Positions 34,373 to 42,970 are shown, numbered from the stretch's first letter. The stretch is DNA of 64,000 nt from Dorea longicatena (GCF_025150085.1 NZ_CP102280.1:635001-699000), one strand, 5' to 3'. Notes: generated by a model not told the origin, from the sequence alone. Translations and numbers: made by a program.

Positions 34373-35719
34373 TTACGTACAATACCGAAACGTACGATCG
34401 GTCAGAATTCTCGCAAATATCAGTCCAAGCGGCAACATCACAATAATCATAATCGCAGAAGTAAACCATGAAACCGCATCCGTCAGGGACATAATCCCGA
34501 AATTATAAATCGCACGGTACAGGTAAAGTCCCGGAACCATGATCACGATAGAAGGCACGGTAAGCGAGATTCTTGGATATCCATTACTCTTTTTAATAAA
34601 AGAAGCGAGCAATCCGGCAGTCAGAGCCCCGATAAATGCGGCGGCGGCCGGAGGCATATGTGTGAAATCAACAAGTTCAAGCCGGAGTGTATTGGCAATG
34701 GCACCAATAAATGCAGCCGTTGCCGCCATCGAATGAGAACTGTTGAACATGATCGAGAAACCGAATACTCCGCAAAAGCTTGCAATCACACGGAAAATCA
34801 GACGGGCAGCAGCACTTAGATGCAGTGCCGTAAAATCGGCCGGTTCCAGATGCAGAAGTAAAGCCATGATCCATGCAAATAAAGTGGCAACCATAACGAT
34901 AATGATTGCATAAGTAAGCCGCTCCAGTCCCGAACGCAGATCCAGCTTTGCAAGGTCGATCCCGCTTGTAATAAATGGAAATCCCGGGATGATGAACAGC
35001 ATCGAGCAGATATAACCAGCTTCATGAAATTCCGGAATGTGAAAGACAAGTTCTGCAAGTTTCAGAAAGACTGCATAGGTAAAACATGCTGCTGAAACAG
35101 AGACTGCTATATTCAAAAACAGTGTGTAATGGTGTTTGATCAGTTTCGTACGGATCAGATTACCAATCCCGGCGGCAATAAAAGCAAGAGCCATCTCAAC
35201 CGGTCCGCCTCCGAGTAAAAAAGTAAAACCGCAGCAGGCAAGAGCTGCGGCAAGCCCCAGCTTTGCAGGTGAATAAAGAGCATGGATTTCTTCAATTTCA
35301 TCCAGTCGTTTATGGATATCTTCACCGGTCATATGTGCTTCTTCTTCCGGAAAATGATCTACAAACTGTTCCATGCGGTAAAGCTTGGAGGTATTCACTC
35401 CCGTATTGGCAATATTCAACGACTGGGAAACACAATCGTTTCCATCGAAACAGTTAAATACAATGGACATCAATCCTACGTCTACCGTACAGGTTACACC
35501 AAGCTCTTTGGAAAGCCGGTTCATGGAAGTCCGTACACGCCATGCACCGGTTCCACAGGAGAGCATGATTAACCCAACACGGCCGATGACAGAAGCTTTC
35601 TCGATCAGTCCGGCTTCTGCAATCAACACATTACTGTCATCATTGGCGTAGTCATGCCATGGAATCTCCATATGATTTTTTTCCATAATATCAATAAAGT
35701 CAGAATTAGTTGTCTGCAT
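34373..35719 (-). CDS. ThrE-type threonine/serine exporter (fused DUF1212-DUF3815)
   Basis: A 448-residue membrane protein. Residues ~25-150 form a cytoplasmic domain with AEAGLIEKASVIGRVGLIML and STRxxxR-like RVRTSMNRLSKELG, as in DUF1212/ThrE. Ten hydrophobic segments follow from about residue 155. They include FIIPGFPFITSGIDLAKLDL of the first transport unit and FNSSHSMAATAAFIGAIANT with VPSIVIMVPGLYLYRAIYNF of the second. Both halves of the exporter are in one chain. It exports threonine, serine or small amino acids. It overlaps the upstream unknown gene by 14 bases, indicating coupled translation. Confidence 0.85.
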   Translation of the reverse strand: MQTTNSDFIDIMEKNHMEIPWHDYANDDSNVLIAEAGLIEKASVIGRVGLIMLSCGTGAWRVRTSMNRLSKELGVTCTVDVGLMSIVFNCFDGNDCVSQSLNIANTGVNTSKLYRMEQFVDHFPEEEAHMTGEDIHKRLDEIEEIHALYSPAKLGLAAALACCGFTFLLGGGPVEMALAFIAAGIGNLIRTKLIKHHYTLFLNIAVSVSAACFTYAVFLKLAELVFHIPEFHEAGYICSMLFIIPGFPFITSGIDLAKLDLRSGLERLTYAIIIVMVATLFAWIMALLLHLEPADFTALHLSAAARLIFRVIASFCGVFGFSIMFNSSHSMAATAAFIGAIANTLRLELVDFTHMPPAAAAFIGALTAGLLASFIKKSNGYPRISLTVPSIVIMVPGLYLYRAIYNFGIMSLTDAVSWFTSAIMIIVMLPLGLIFARILTDRTFRYCT

Positions 35720-36473
35720 AAATGATCGCCTCTGCTTTGGAAACGTGGCGTTCCAGATTTTTTAAGAAATGTGAATTCGGAAAGAAAACTCCGATCTCAT
35801 CATAACGGGTATTATCTTCAACAAGAGAATCCTGTCCATAGAATACATAGGACATAGGAAGCTCTTTCTGAAGTTTTATGACAATATCCAGAATAGCAGA
35901 ATAAGCTTCTGCTTCGGTTTCTTTTAATTTTACGGTATCCGGTAATTCACGGATCAACAGTACACCGTTATTCTTTTCCAGAATGTTTTGTTCCGGTTCC
36001 ATATCGTCGGATGTATAAGAATGGCTGTAGCGGTATGCCTGTGCCAGAAAAATATTCTTTGGAGCTCCGAGATCTGTATATACCTCATGGAAATGACGGT
36101 ATTCCCGTTCATGAATCGATCTCTTATATTCAGGAAGTAACATTCCGTTTTCATCTGTCATGATCATCGGATTCTGTTTTCCGTCCGCATTGAACCGATA
36201 GGGAATCAGGAATGCATTTCTTAAAAGATCAAAGACTGTATTCTGACAGATAGCCATCAGAAACGCAGATAAATCCCGATTGCGATAAGAATTAAAAAGA
36301 GCCTGTGCGAATTCTGTAGATGACGGAGAATCGGGAAGGTCTACCCCATCGTTACTGAATAAATAACTGCAGAATGTTTCCATCAGTTTTTCACATGCCC
36401 ATTTATCTTCGGATATTTTCTTAAATAAGATTTCTGATTTTTCTTCTCTGGGAAAAAGTGTTTTTTCCTCCAT
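35706..36473 (-). CDS. unknown protein coupled to the ThrE-type exporter
   Basis: A 255-residue soluble, acidic protein with no signal peptide and no membrane helix. Visible segments are KISEDKWACEKLMETFCSYL, NRDLSAFLMAICQNTVFDLL, DLGAPKNIFLAQAYRYS and PMSYVFYGQDSLVEDNTRYD. I do not recognise a family. The chosen start at 36473 follows GGAAGCG; the frame extends 10 codons further to 36503. Its 3' end overlaps the exporter gene by 14 bases, so it may be a cytosolic partner or regulator of export. Confidence 0.6.
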   Translation of the reverse strand: MEEKTLFPREEKSEILFKKISEDKWACEKLMETFCSYLFSNDGVDLPDSPSSTEFAQALFNSYRNRDLSAFLMAICQNTVFDLLRNAFLIPYRFNADGKQNPMIMTDENGMLLPEYKRSIHEREYRHFHEVYTDLGAPKNIFLAQAYRYSHSYTSDDMEPEQNILEKNNGVLLIRELPDTVKLKETEAEAYSAILDIVIKLQKELPMSYVFYGQDSLVEDNTRYDEIGVFFPNSHFLKNLERHVSKAEAIIYADN

Positions 36474-36612
36474 AATAAAGCGCTTCCTTTCATATTTTTT
36501 CATCCGAATAAATTATACAACTGTGATAAAGATAAGTGAAAGCTATAATTAATATAGCGGATATATGATTGTGATATAATAAAGAAGTGAAATCTGAGAT
36601 TTTTATGCCAAA

Positions 36613-36651
36613 GTATACAAGAAAGGGTGGCGGTGGCAGGCTATATAGATG
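36613..36651 (+). repeat. dispersed palindromic repeat, copy 4a
   Basis: GTATACAAGAAAGGGTGGCG then GTGGCAGGCTATATAGATG; first of a tandem pair. Confidence 0.55.
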
Positions 36652-36657
36652 TCAAAA

Positions 36658-36696
36658 TATGTAAGAAAAATTGCCGGTGGCAGCTTCTGTAGATAG
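36658..36696 (+). repeat. dispersed palindromic repeat, copy 4b
   Basis: TATGTAAGAAAAATTGCCGG then TGGCAGCTTCTGTAGATAG; almost identical to copy 3a and second of a tandem pair. Confidence 0.7.
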
Positions 36697-36914
36697 TCGG
36701 TTGATGATTTGAAAGGGATATTTGATATAGTTTAAAACTATGACAAATACACATTTTTTTGTATTATACAAGTTTATCAAAACAAATTATAATAAATCCA
36801 TCGATCGAGAACATCATCAAGAATATGAAAAATATAAAAAATATAAAAGAAAGCCATCAGGGACAACAAAAAAGACAGAAAACCTAAGTCTCTGCCGGCA
36901 AGGAGGAAATAATC

Positions 36915-38033
36915 ATGAACACACCATTTCGTTACGACTTTGTAGGAAGTTTTTTACGCCCACAGAAATTAAAAGACGCAAGAAAGAATTTCGAAGAAGG
37001 GACAATCTCACAGGAAAAACTGACCGCAGTAGAAGATGAATGCATCCTGGAACTGGTGGCAAAGATTAAGGAACTTGGATATCATGTGATCACGGACGGA
37101 GAATTCAGAAGATCGACATGGCATCTGGATTTCATGTGGGGATTTGAAGGTATCGAGCATCAGAAGACAGTAGAGGGGAATACAACATTTGACGCAGAAG
37201 CTGCAATGATTGATGATACATACATGACGGGAAAGATTTCAGTAAAGAATCATCCTTTCGTAGAGCATTTCAAATTCATCAAAGCATTAGAAGATGAAAA
37301 TACTGTCGCAAAACAGACTATCCCGTCACCGGGACAGTTCTATGCATACTTTACCGGGGCACAGCTTCTGAATACAACATTAGAAATCTATGGATCGGAA
37401 GAAGCATTTGCCGAGGATGTGATTAAGGCATACGGTGAATTCGTGCAGGAAATCTATGCAGCAGGCTGCCGTAACCTTCAGTTTGATGACTGCGTATGGG
37501 GCGGAATGGTAGATGCGAAGATGGCAGTTGCACTGACCGGAAGAACAGGACAGAGACTGGAAGATTACAAGAAACTCCTTCTGGAACTGAATAACCAGGT
37601 AGTAGCACAGGCACCGGAAGATCTGGTGATCAATACACATGTATGCCGTGGAAATTATCATTCTACATTCTTCAGTTCCGGAGCATATGATTCCGTAGCG
37701 GATTTGTTATTCGGAGAAGAAAATGTAAATGCATATTATCTGGAATATGACGACAAGAGATCCGGCGGATTTGCACCACTTGCAAAGGTATCCGGCGATA
37801 AGAAGGTCGTACTTGGACTTATAACAACCAAGACACCGGAACTGGAAGACAAAGAAAAAGTAATCGCAAGAATCCACGAAGCAGCAAAATATGTTCCGCT
37901 TGACCGCTTATACTTAAGCCCGCAGTGCGGATTTGCATCCTGCGAGATTGGTAATAAGCTGACAGAAGAAGAACAGTGGGCAAAGCTTAAGCTTGTAAAA
38001 GAGATTGCCGACGAAGTCTGGTCAGACAGATAA
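36915..38033 (+). CDS. MetE C-terminal-type (YxjG-like) methyltransferase
   Basis: A 372-residue protein covering only the catalytic C-terminal barrel of cobalamin-independent methionine synthase, like B. subtilis YxjG/YxjH. It starts FVGSFLRPQKLKDAR. It contains TDGEFRRSTWHLDFMWGFEG, ITDGEFRR being the homocysteine-binding signature. The zinc ligands are probably in INTHVCRGNYHST (His/Cys) and LSPQCGFASCE (Cys). It would transfer a methyl group to homocysteine from a donor other than long-chain methyl-folate. The C-terminus KLVKEIADEVW is normal, so the gene is intact even though a decayed MATE fragment follows immediately. Confidence 0.88.
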   Translation: MNTPFRYDFVGSFLRPQKLKDARKNFEEGTISQEKLTAVEDECILELVAKIKELGYHVITDGEFRRSTWHLDFMWGFEGIEHQKTVEGNTTFDAEAAMIDDTYMTGKISVKNHPFVEHFKFIKALEDENTVAKQTIPSPGQFYAYFTGAQLLNTTLEIYGSEEAFAEDVIKAYGEFVQEIYAAGCRNLQFDDCVWGGMVDAKMAVALTGRTGQRLEDYKKLLLELNNQVVAQAPEDLVINTHVCRGNYHSTFFSSGAYDSVADLLFGEENVNAYYLEYDDKRSGGFAPLAKVSGDKKVVLGLITTKTPELEDKEKVIARIHEAAKYVPLDRLYLSPQCGFASCEIGNKLTEEEQWAKLKLVKEIADEVWSDR

Positions 38034-38034
38034 G

Positions 38035-38235
38035 CCAGAACAGATTGGCCATAAGCCAGCCGATACCGGTAGCAATGGCAGGGGCTGCCAGCCCGAAATG
38101 AGGGAAGAAGAACCAGGTTAAGATTACGCAAAGTGCAATCTGGAGCGTATTTCCGGCTAACGTCAGAACCATTTTCCCAAGTACGTTATAAGTACCGGTG
38201 AAGGTTCCGCTGGTATTGATCGTACCTTTTGCAAG
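38035..38235 (-). pseudogene. internal fragment of a MATE efflux pump
   Basis: On the minus strand the frame reads GTINTSGTFTGTYNVLGKMV and then LTLAGNTLQIALCVILTWFF, FPHFGLAAPAIATGIGWLM and ANLFWLICL, a two-to-three-helix section from the second half of a MATE pump. No start, beginning or end of the gene remains. It abuts the MetE-like stop codon on one side and a LysR fragment of opposite orientation on the other, near 38235. It could derive from the same kind of pump as the N-terminal piece at 26.4 kb, though this cannot be proved here. Confidence 0.7.
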
Positions 38236-38496
38236 GATCCGATGGTTGCATTATTGCCGGAGGGACACAAGCTGGCAAAAAGAAAGACATTTTCGGCAAA
38301 ATTTGCAGAGACGGAAGCCTATATTGTAACATGTCCAGGATTAGATATTGATGGAACACGTTATCTGGATAAGCATGGGATTAAGCCGAATGTACAGTTT
38401 TCGACAATGGATATTCAGGCAACATATGCGATGGCGGCAGCGGGAATGGGTGTGAGCATTAAAATCGTTCTATCATCTGGAAGTATGATATACTGA
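38236..38496 (+). pseudogene. LysR effector-domain fragment
   Basis: The frame reads DPMVALLPEGHKLAKRKTF, then AYIVTCPGLDIDGTRYLDKH and STMDIQATYAMAAAGMGVSI, which is the middle of a LysR substrate-binding domain. Both the HTH part and the C-terminal strands are missing; after GMGVSI (about base 38463) the remaining residues are unrelated. It lies back to back with a MATE remnant, so at least two breakpoints fall within 250 bases. No ribosome site is present. Confidence 0.7.
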
Positions 38497-38532
38497 TAAC
38501 AAGACCTGCAAAAAAAGATGGAGGTGGACTAC

Positions 38533-38832
38533 ATGGATGTTGCAACGATGGTAGCGATTAATAACCTGAATATGGTTACAGTGATGGCAGTACAGGCGGC
38601 AAATAATGTAATCACGATCGTAAATGGAGAAAGGATGGAAGAAGATATGGATGGTTCAATGTTAGATCAGTATATGGGAAAAGAATGTACGATAAGTCTG
38701 TTCAACGAAGTAGGAGCAATCAAAGGAAAGCTCATGGACGCAGATATACAGTGGGTAAAGGTTGATACAAAGAAAGGGACACAGCTGATTAACAGAAATA
38801 TGGTACGGAATATTACTTTTGATAATAAATAG
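38533..38832 (+). CDS. small Sm-like protein of unknown function (possibly DUF6897)
   Basis: A 99-residue protein. Residues 45-99 (MLDQYMGKECTISLFNEVGA, IKGKLMDADIQWVKVDTKKG, TQLINRNMVRNI) have the strand pattern of an Sm/LSm-like barrel, where an opening IGKxC strand and a closing INxxxVxxI strand are typical. The N-terminal 40 residues are hydrophobic and methionine/asparagine-rich. GGAGGTGG lies 6 bases before the ATG. I associate such sequences with the DUF6897 family of Lachnospiraceae, from memory only. RNA binding is possible but not shown. Confidence 0.6.
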   Translation: MDVATMVAINNLNMVTVMAVQAANNVITIVNGERMEEDMDGSMLDQYMGKECTISLFNEVGAIKGKLMDADIQWVKVDTKKGTQLINRNMVRNITFDNK

Positions 38833-38884
38833 AATGAATAAAAATAGTTGTTTCGAAAAAAGTCAGAAATGAATAAAAAATGAG

Positions 38885-38913
38885 TTGACATTTCGTGTAT
38901 GAGTTCTTATACT
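38885..38913 (+). promoter_or_regulatory. promoter of the thi operon
   Basis: TTGACA (38885-38890) and TATACT (38908-38913) with a 17-base spacer, placing the start just ahead of the TPP riboswitch. Confidence 0.8.
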
Positions 38914-38929
38914 TAAATGTGTAGATAAA

Positions 38930-39018
38930 ACACGGGGAGCTTGTGTACCAGGCTGAGAGGAAGTTAAGAACTTCGACCCATATACCTGATTTGGATAATG
39001 CCAACGTAGGAATGTATA
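38930..39018 (+). promoter_or_regulatory. TPP (THI-box) riboswitch
   Basis: The conserved parts are in order: ACACGGGGAGCTTGTGTACC, AGGCTGAGAGG, ACCCATATACCTGATTTGGA and TAATGCCAACGTAGG. The aptamer binds thiamine pyrophosphate and should stop expression of the thiazole genes when TPP is abundant. Two hairpin terminators follow before thiS. Confidence 0.95.
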
Positions 39019-39030
39019 ACGTAGATTTTA

Positions 39031-39064
39031 GGAGAGATGCATTTAGTTGGTAGCTCTCTTTTTT
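39031..39064 (+). terminator. TPP-riboswitch expression-platform terminator
   Basis: GGAGAG pairs with CTCTCT around a GATGCATT...GGTAG loop region and is followed by six T residues, directly after the aptamer. Confidence 0.65.
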
Positions 39065-39122
39065 GTTACTATGTGACGGAAATCAGGAACAATTGAATAT
39101 CGGATAAGTTGAGAGTGAACGA

Positions 39123-39178
39123 GAGTTCATGAAGGGGTGCACCACCACGGGTGTATTTACTTCGTGAACTCTTTTTTT
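39123..39178 (+). terminator. second leader terminator, T-box-like core
   Basis: GAGTTCATGAAG pairs with CTTCGTGAACTC (one G-U pair), followed by seven T residues. The loop contains GGGGTGCACCACCACGGG, which loosely resembles a T-box antiterminator sequence. GAAC...GTTC at 39113-39128 offers a competing hairpin. Confidence 0.7.
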
Positions 39179-39187
39179 CATACTAAA

Positions 39188-39228
39188 GTATGCAAGAGAA
39201 GTTGTCAGTGGCAAGTTCGCTGTATATA
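39188..39228 (+). repeat. dispersed palindromic repeat, copy 5
   Basis: GTATGCAAGAGAAGTTGTCA then GTGGCAAGTTCGCTGTATAT, between the leader terminator and thiS. Confidence 0.65.
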
Positions 39229-39248
39229 TCCGGGAAAGGAGAACATAC

Positions 39249-39446
39249 ATGATTATCGTAAATGGAAAAGAAATCAATCTGACAGAGGATACGACTGTTG
39301 CAGAATATCTGGAGCAGAATCAGTATCAGGTAAAAAGAATTGCTGTAGAGTTAAACGGAGATATTCTTCCAAAATATAGTTATTCCGATACCATGTTAAA
39401 AGACGGCGACCGTCTGGAAGTTGTGACATTTGTAGGAGGAGGCTAA
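39249..39446 (+). CDS. thiS: sulfur carrier protein ThiS
   Basis: A 65-residue ubiquitin-fold protein beginning MIIVNGKEINL and ending in VVTFVGGG. The C-terminal Gly-Gly is adenylated by ThiF and converted to a thiocarboxylate that supplies sulfur to the thiazole ring made by ThiG. Length and ending are standard. The ATG follows AAAGGAGA. It is the first gene of thiS-F-G-H behind the TPP riboswitch. Confidence 0.96.
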   Translation: MIIVNGKEINLTEDTTVAEYLEQNQYQVKRIAVELNGDILPKYSYSDTMLKDGDRLEVVTFVGGG

Positions 39447-39451
39447 CATTC

Positions 39452-40132
39452 ATGGGAGAAATCGTATCAGAAAATATGACGAAAAATGCGAACGCAAAAG
39501 TACTTAGTAAAGAAGAGATTATGGCTGCGCTTAATGAAAGACATTCTCCGGAAAAGCAGAAGCATCTGTCTGCAGGAAGGGTTGCGATAGCCGGACTTGG
39601 CGGATTGGGATCAAATGTGGCATATGCACTTGCCAGAATCGGAGTCGGACATCTCCATCTGATAGATTTTGATGTAGTAGATATTACGAACCTGAACCGG
39701 CAGCAGTACTTTATGGAGCATATCGGAATGTATAAAACAGATGCGTTAAAATCATTACTGTTAAAAATTAATCCGTATCTGGATATCTATACAGACTGTG
39801 TGAAAGTCACAGAAGAAAATCTTAAGACACTATTTCGTGACGAGCCTATTGTATGTGAAGCATTCGATAATCCAGAGGCGAAGGCAATGCTGGTGAATGG
39901 AATACTGGAACATTTTCCGGAAAAGAAACTGGTATCGGCAACCGGTATGGCAGGATACGGAAGCAGTAATACGATTCGCACACAGAAGTTAATGAAGAAC
40001 TTTTACCTGTGCGGAGACCGCGAGACGGCACCAACTTATGGGAATGGTCTTATGGCACCAAGAGTTGCAATCTGTGCAGCACATGAGGCGAATATGATCA
40101 CACGTCTGATCCTTGGAGAAGAGGATGTGTAG
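39452..40132 (+). CDS. thiF: ThiS adenylyltransferase ThiF
   Basis: A 226-residue E1-like enzyme that activates the ThiS C-terminus with ATP. The nucleotide loop is AIAGLGGLGSNVAYALAR near residue 45. The metal-binding and catalytic stretch is LIDFDVVDITNLNRQQYF near 71. A further family segment is VSATGMAGYGSSN near 162. It is a short ThiF without the extra zinc-ribbon seen in MoeB. AGGAGGC, within the end of thiS, provides its ribosome site; only 5 bases separate the genes. Confidence 0.93.
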   Translation: MGEIVSENMTKNANAKVLSKEEIMAALNERHSPEKQKHLSAGRVAIAGLGGLGSNVAYALARIGVGHLHLIDFDVVDITNLNRQQYFMEHIGMYKTDALKSLLLKINPYLDIYTDCVKVTEENLKTLFRDEPIVCEAFDNPEAKAMLVNGILEHFPEKKLVSATGMAGYGSSNTIRTQKLMKNFYLCGDRETAPTYGNGLMAPRVAICAAHEANMITRLILGEEDV

Positions 40133-40226
40133 GAAGACAGGTAAGAAACATAAGATTCATGCCGCAAAAAAAGATAGATAAATAAAAAAGCATGAGCAGA
40201 AAATAATAGGAAAGAAGGTCCTGATT

Positions 40227-41015
40227 ATGGATAAAAAAGAAATAAAAAATACAGATACATTTACACTTGGAGGAAAAGAGTTTACTTCTCGTTTTATATT
40301 AGGTTCAGGAAAATTTTCACTGGATCTGGTGAAAGCATGTGTGGAAAAAGCAGGGGCACAGATTATCACACTGGCACTCCGTCGTGCAAATGAAGGCGGT
40401 TTGGCAAATATTCTGGATTATATTCCGGAAGATGTGACACTTCTTCCGAATACATCAGGAGCCAGAAATGCAGAAGAAGCGGTACGTATTGCCAGACTTT
40501 CCAGAGAAGTCGGATGTGGCAATTTCGTCAAAGTGGAAGTGGTAAGAGATTCGAAATATCTCCTTCCGGATAATTATGAGACGATCAAAGCTACAGAAAT
40601 TCTTGCAAAAGAAGGATTCGTGGTTATGCCGTACATGTATCCAGATTTGAATGCTGCAAGAGATCTTGCAAATGCCGGTGCAGCATGTATCATGCCGCTT
40701 GGCGCACCGATCGGATCAAATAAAGGGCTTAGCACAAAAGACTTTATTCAGATCCTGATCGATGAGATTGATCTGCCGATCATCGTAGATGCCGGAATCG
40801 GACGTCCGTCCCAGGCATGCGAGGCAATGGAGATGGGTGCAGCCGCAGTGATGGCAAATACGGCAATCGCAACAGCAGGAGATGTACCGGCGATGGCAGA
40901 AGCATTTAAGAAAGCAATCGAAGCGGGCAGAAGTGCGTACCTTTCCGGACTTGGAAGAACGATTGAGCGTGGTGCAAGTGCATCTTCACCGCTGACCGGA
41001 TTTCTGCAGGATTAG
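40227..41015 (+). CDS. thiG: thiazole synthase ThiG
   Basis: A 262-residue barrel enzyme that builds thiazole phosphate from deoxyxylulose phosphate, dehydroglycine (from ThiH) and ThiS-thiocarboxylate. Signature segments are [41 protein letters not shown], the Schiff-base Lys in [28 protein letters not shown], and [18 protein letters not shown]. Length and motifs are normal. A 94-base gap separates it from thiF with an AAAGAAGG ribosome site. Confidence 0.96.
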   Translation: MDKKEIKNTDTFTLGGKEFTSRFILGSGKFSLDLVKACVEKAGAQIITLALRRANEGGLANILDYIPEDVTLLPNTSGARNAEEAVRIARLSREVGCGNFVKVEVVRDSKYLLPDNYETIKATEILAKEGFVVMPYMYPDLNAARDLANAGAACIMPLGAPIGSNKGLSTKDFIQILIDEIDLPIIVDAGIGRPSQACEAMEMGAAAVMANTAIATAGDVPAMAEAFKKAIEAGRSAYLSGLGRTIERGASASSPLTGFLQD

Positions 41016-41027
41016 GAGGCACGACAA

Positions 41028-42254
41028 ATGGGAACAAATCATGAAGATACACATATTAATGAAAGTATTTTAAGCGAGGAGATTCTGGAAGACCAGAAGA
41101 AGAACCGGATCGATCACATGACCTATCTTCCAGGCATGGAGGATATCGGATCAGAAATACTCGACCAGGTCGTGGCAGCCATGGAGGCTTATGATTATAA
41201 TACATATACAGCAGAAGATGTAAAACGTGCACTGGCACATGCAGAGCGCACACCGGAAGATTTTCAGGCGTTATTGTCACCGGCAGCACTGCCATTTCTG
41301 GAGGAAATAGCGCAGGCAGCGCAGATCGAGACGAGAAAACATTTTGGTAACAGTGTCTATATGTTCACACCAATCTATATCGCAAATTATTGCGAGAACT
41401 ATTGCATTTACTGTGGTTTTAATTGCCATAACAAAATCAACCGTGCACAGTTAAATGCGGAAGAGATCGAAAAAGAGATGGCGGCGATCGCTGAGACAGG
41501 TCTGCAGGAAATCCTGATTCTGACAGGAGAAAGCCGTAACAAATCTACAGTAGAATACATCGGTGAAGCATGTAAGATCGCCAGAAAATATTTTAAAGTT
41601 ATTGGTCTGGAGGTTTATCCGGTAAATTCAGACGAATACGCATATCTGCATGAATGTGGGGCAGATTATGTAACGGTATTTCAGGAGACATATAACTCAG
41701 ATAAATATGAGACACTTCATCTTGCAGGGCATAAGAGAATCTACCCGTATCGTGTAAATGCACAGGAAAGAGCATTGAAAGGCGGCATGCGTGGAGTTGG
41801 ATTCGGAGCACTTCTGGGGTTGGATGATTTCAGAAAAGATGCATTTGCGACCGGATATCATGCATATTTATTACAGAGAAAATATCCACATGCAGAGATC
41901 GCATTTTCATGTCCGAGACTTCGTCCGATCATCAATAATGACAGGATTAATCCGATGGATGTGCACGAACCGCAGCTTTTGCAGGTAGTGTGTGCATACC
42001 GCCTGTTTATGCCATTTGCAAGCATCACGGTTTCGACACGAGAGTGTGAAAGAGTCCGCGATAATCTGGTAAGTATTGCAGCAACGAAGATATCTGCTGG
42101 TGTAAGTACCGGTATCGGAAGTCATGTAGAAGATATCGAAGACAAGGGTGACGATCAGTTTGAAATCTCGGATGGACGTTCGGTGGATGAGGTCTATCAG
42201 GCACTTCTGAAACACAATCTTCAGCCGGTGATGAGTGATTATATCTATGTGTAA
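41028..42254 (+). CDS. thiH: radical-SAM tyrosine lyase ThiH (2-iminoacetate synthase)
   Basis: A 408-residue radical SAM enzyme that splits tyrosine to dehydroglycine and p-cresol for thiazole synthesis under anaerobic conditions. The 4Fe-4S motif is CENYCIYCGF (CxxxCxxC) near residue 123. Later family segments are ILILTGESRNKS, GLEVYPVNSDEYAYLHECGA, VTVFQETYNSDKY and the C-terminal DRINPMDVHEPQLLQV. Its presence in place of ThiO is consistent with an anaerobe. The ATG follows AGGAGGCAC, 12 bases after thiG. Confidence 0.95.
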   Translation: MGTNHEDTHINESILSEEILEDQKKNRIDHMTYLPGMEDIGSEILDQVVAAMEAYDYNTYTAEDVKRALAHAERTPEDFQALLSPAALPFLEEIAQAAQIETRKHFGNSVYMFTPIYIANYCENYCIYCGFNCHNKINRAQLNAEEIEKEMAAIAETGLQEILILTGESRNKSTVEYIGEACKIARKYFKVIGLEVYPVNSDEYAYLHECGADYVTVFQETYNSDKYETLHLAGHKRIYPYRVNAQERALKGGMRGVGFGALLGLDDFRKDAFATGYHAYLLQRKYPHAEIAFSCPRLRPIINNDRINPMDVHEPQLLQVVCAYRLFMPFASITVSTRECERVRDNLVSIAATKISAGVSTGIGSHVEDIEDKGDDQFEISDGRSVDEVYQALLKHNLQPVMSDYIYV

Positions 42255-42307
42255 CAGGGAGTATCTTGTGTTAAAAACATGCCGAATACAGCTGAAAGGA
42301 GTTGTCA

Positions 42308-42895
42308 GTGATAAAATCTGTAAACAATCAGGACTTTAAAATCATTGCAGTCAGCAATCGGAAATTATGCAACCGCCCGTTTTTAGAGCAGATAGAAAGA
42401 GTCTGCAAGATACATCCGGAAGCTGTGATCTTAAGAGAAAAAGATCTGACAGAAGAGGAATATGGGACATTGGCAAAAGAAGTAATGAATATTTGCAGCC
42501 GTTATCAGGTGTCTTGTATTCTTCATAATTTCTGGAAGACTGCACTAGAACTTGGATGTACATCTGTACATCTGCCACTTCCAATTTTGCAAAAAATAAC
42601 TGATGAAGAAAAGAAAAAATTTACAAAGATTGGAATTTCTATACATTCTGTAGAAGAAGCGAAAGAAGCAGAGCAATTGGGAGCTTCCTATCTTACGGCA
42701 GGGCATATCTATGCGACAGATTGTAAGAGGGGATTACCGCCAAGAGGATTGGGATTTTTAAAAGAGGTTTGCCGGGAAGTCAGCATTCCGGTGTATGGAA
42801 TAGGCGGAATAAAGTTCGATGAAGAACAGTGGAATGATATGAAAAAATGTGGAGCAGTTGGTGGATGTGTTATGTCCGGAATGATGGAAATATAG
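42308..42895 (+). CDS. thiamine phosphate synthase-like protein (ThiE/TenI family)
   Basis: A 195-residue TIM barrel of the ThiE/TenI family. AVILREKDLTEEEY is the pyrimidine/phosphate loop. AGHIYATDCKRGLPPRGLGF matches the TDCK-x-G-x-P-x-RG form I associate with TenI, the thiazole tautomerase, while ThiE normally has TxTK. VYGIGGIK closes the barrel. It either couples thiazole phosphate with HMP-PP or aromatises the ThiG product. The GTG start at 42308 follows AAGGAG; the frame also offers a TTG at 42302. Last gene of the thi operon. Confidence 0.8.
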   Translation: MIKSVNNQDFKIIAVSNRKLCNRPFLEQIERVCKIHPEAVILREKDLTEEEYGTLAKEVMNICSRYQVSCILHNFWKTALELGCTSVHLPLPILQKITDEEKKKFTKIGISIHSVEEAKEAEQLGASYLTAGHIYATDCKRGLPPRGLGFLKEVCREVSIPVYGIGGIKFDEEQWNDMKKCGAVGGCVMSGMMEI

Positions 42896-42932
42896 TAATC
42901 GAAATAAAACAGCTCATTTTTGAAAGAGCAGG

Positions 42933-42970
42933 AAAGCCTTCTGAGTCGGTACTCGGAAGGCTTTTGCTTT
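42933..42970 (+). terminator. rho-independent terminator of the thi operon
   Basis: AAAGCCTTC with GAAGGCTTT plus a GAGT/ACTC extension, followed by TTTGCTTT. Confidence 0.8.

Larger units (their letters stand above)
36504..36914. other. intergenic region with tandem dispersed repeats
   Basis: It contains a GATATAATAAAG -10-like box near 36575, two tandem dispersed-repeat copies (36613-36651 and 36658-36696), and a TATAG/AAACTATGACA stretch near 36730. AAGGAGGAAAT just before 36915 is the ribosome site of the MetE-like gene. No S-box or T-box leader is recognised. Confidence 0.6.

Noticed and set aside
36740..37039. 99-codon open frame upstream of the MetE-like gene
   Set aside because: It is lysine-rich AT sequence overlapping the true gene start in another frame, with no ribosome site.
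38242..38496. Intact small LysR-like gene
   Set aside because: The sequence is only the middle of an effector domain and lacks a ribosome site, so it is treated as a remnant.
39060..39178. Full T-box riboswitch
   Set aside because: The loop resembles an antiterminator, but there is no room for stem I or a specifier loop.
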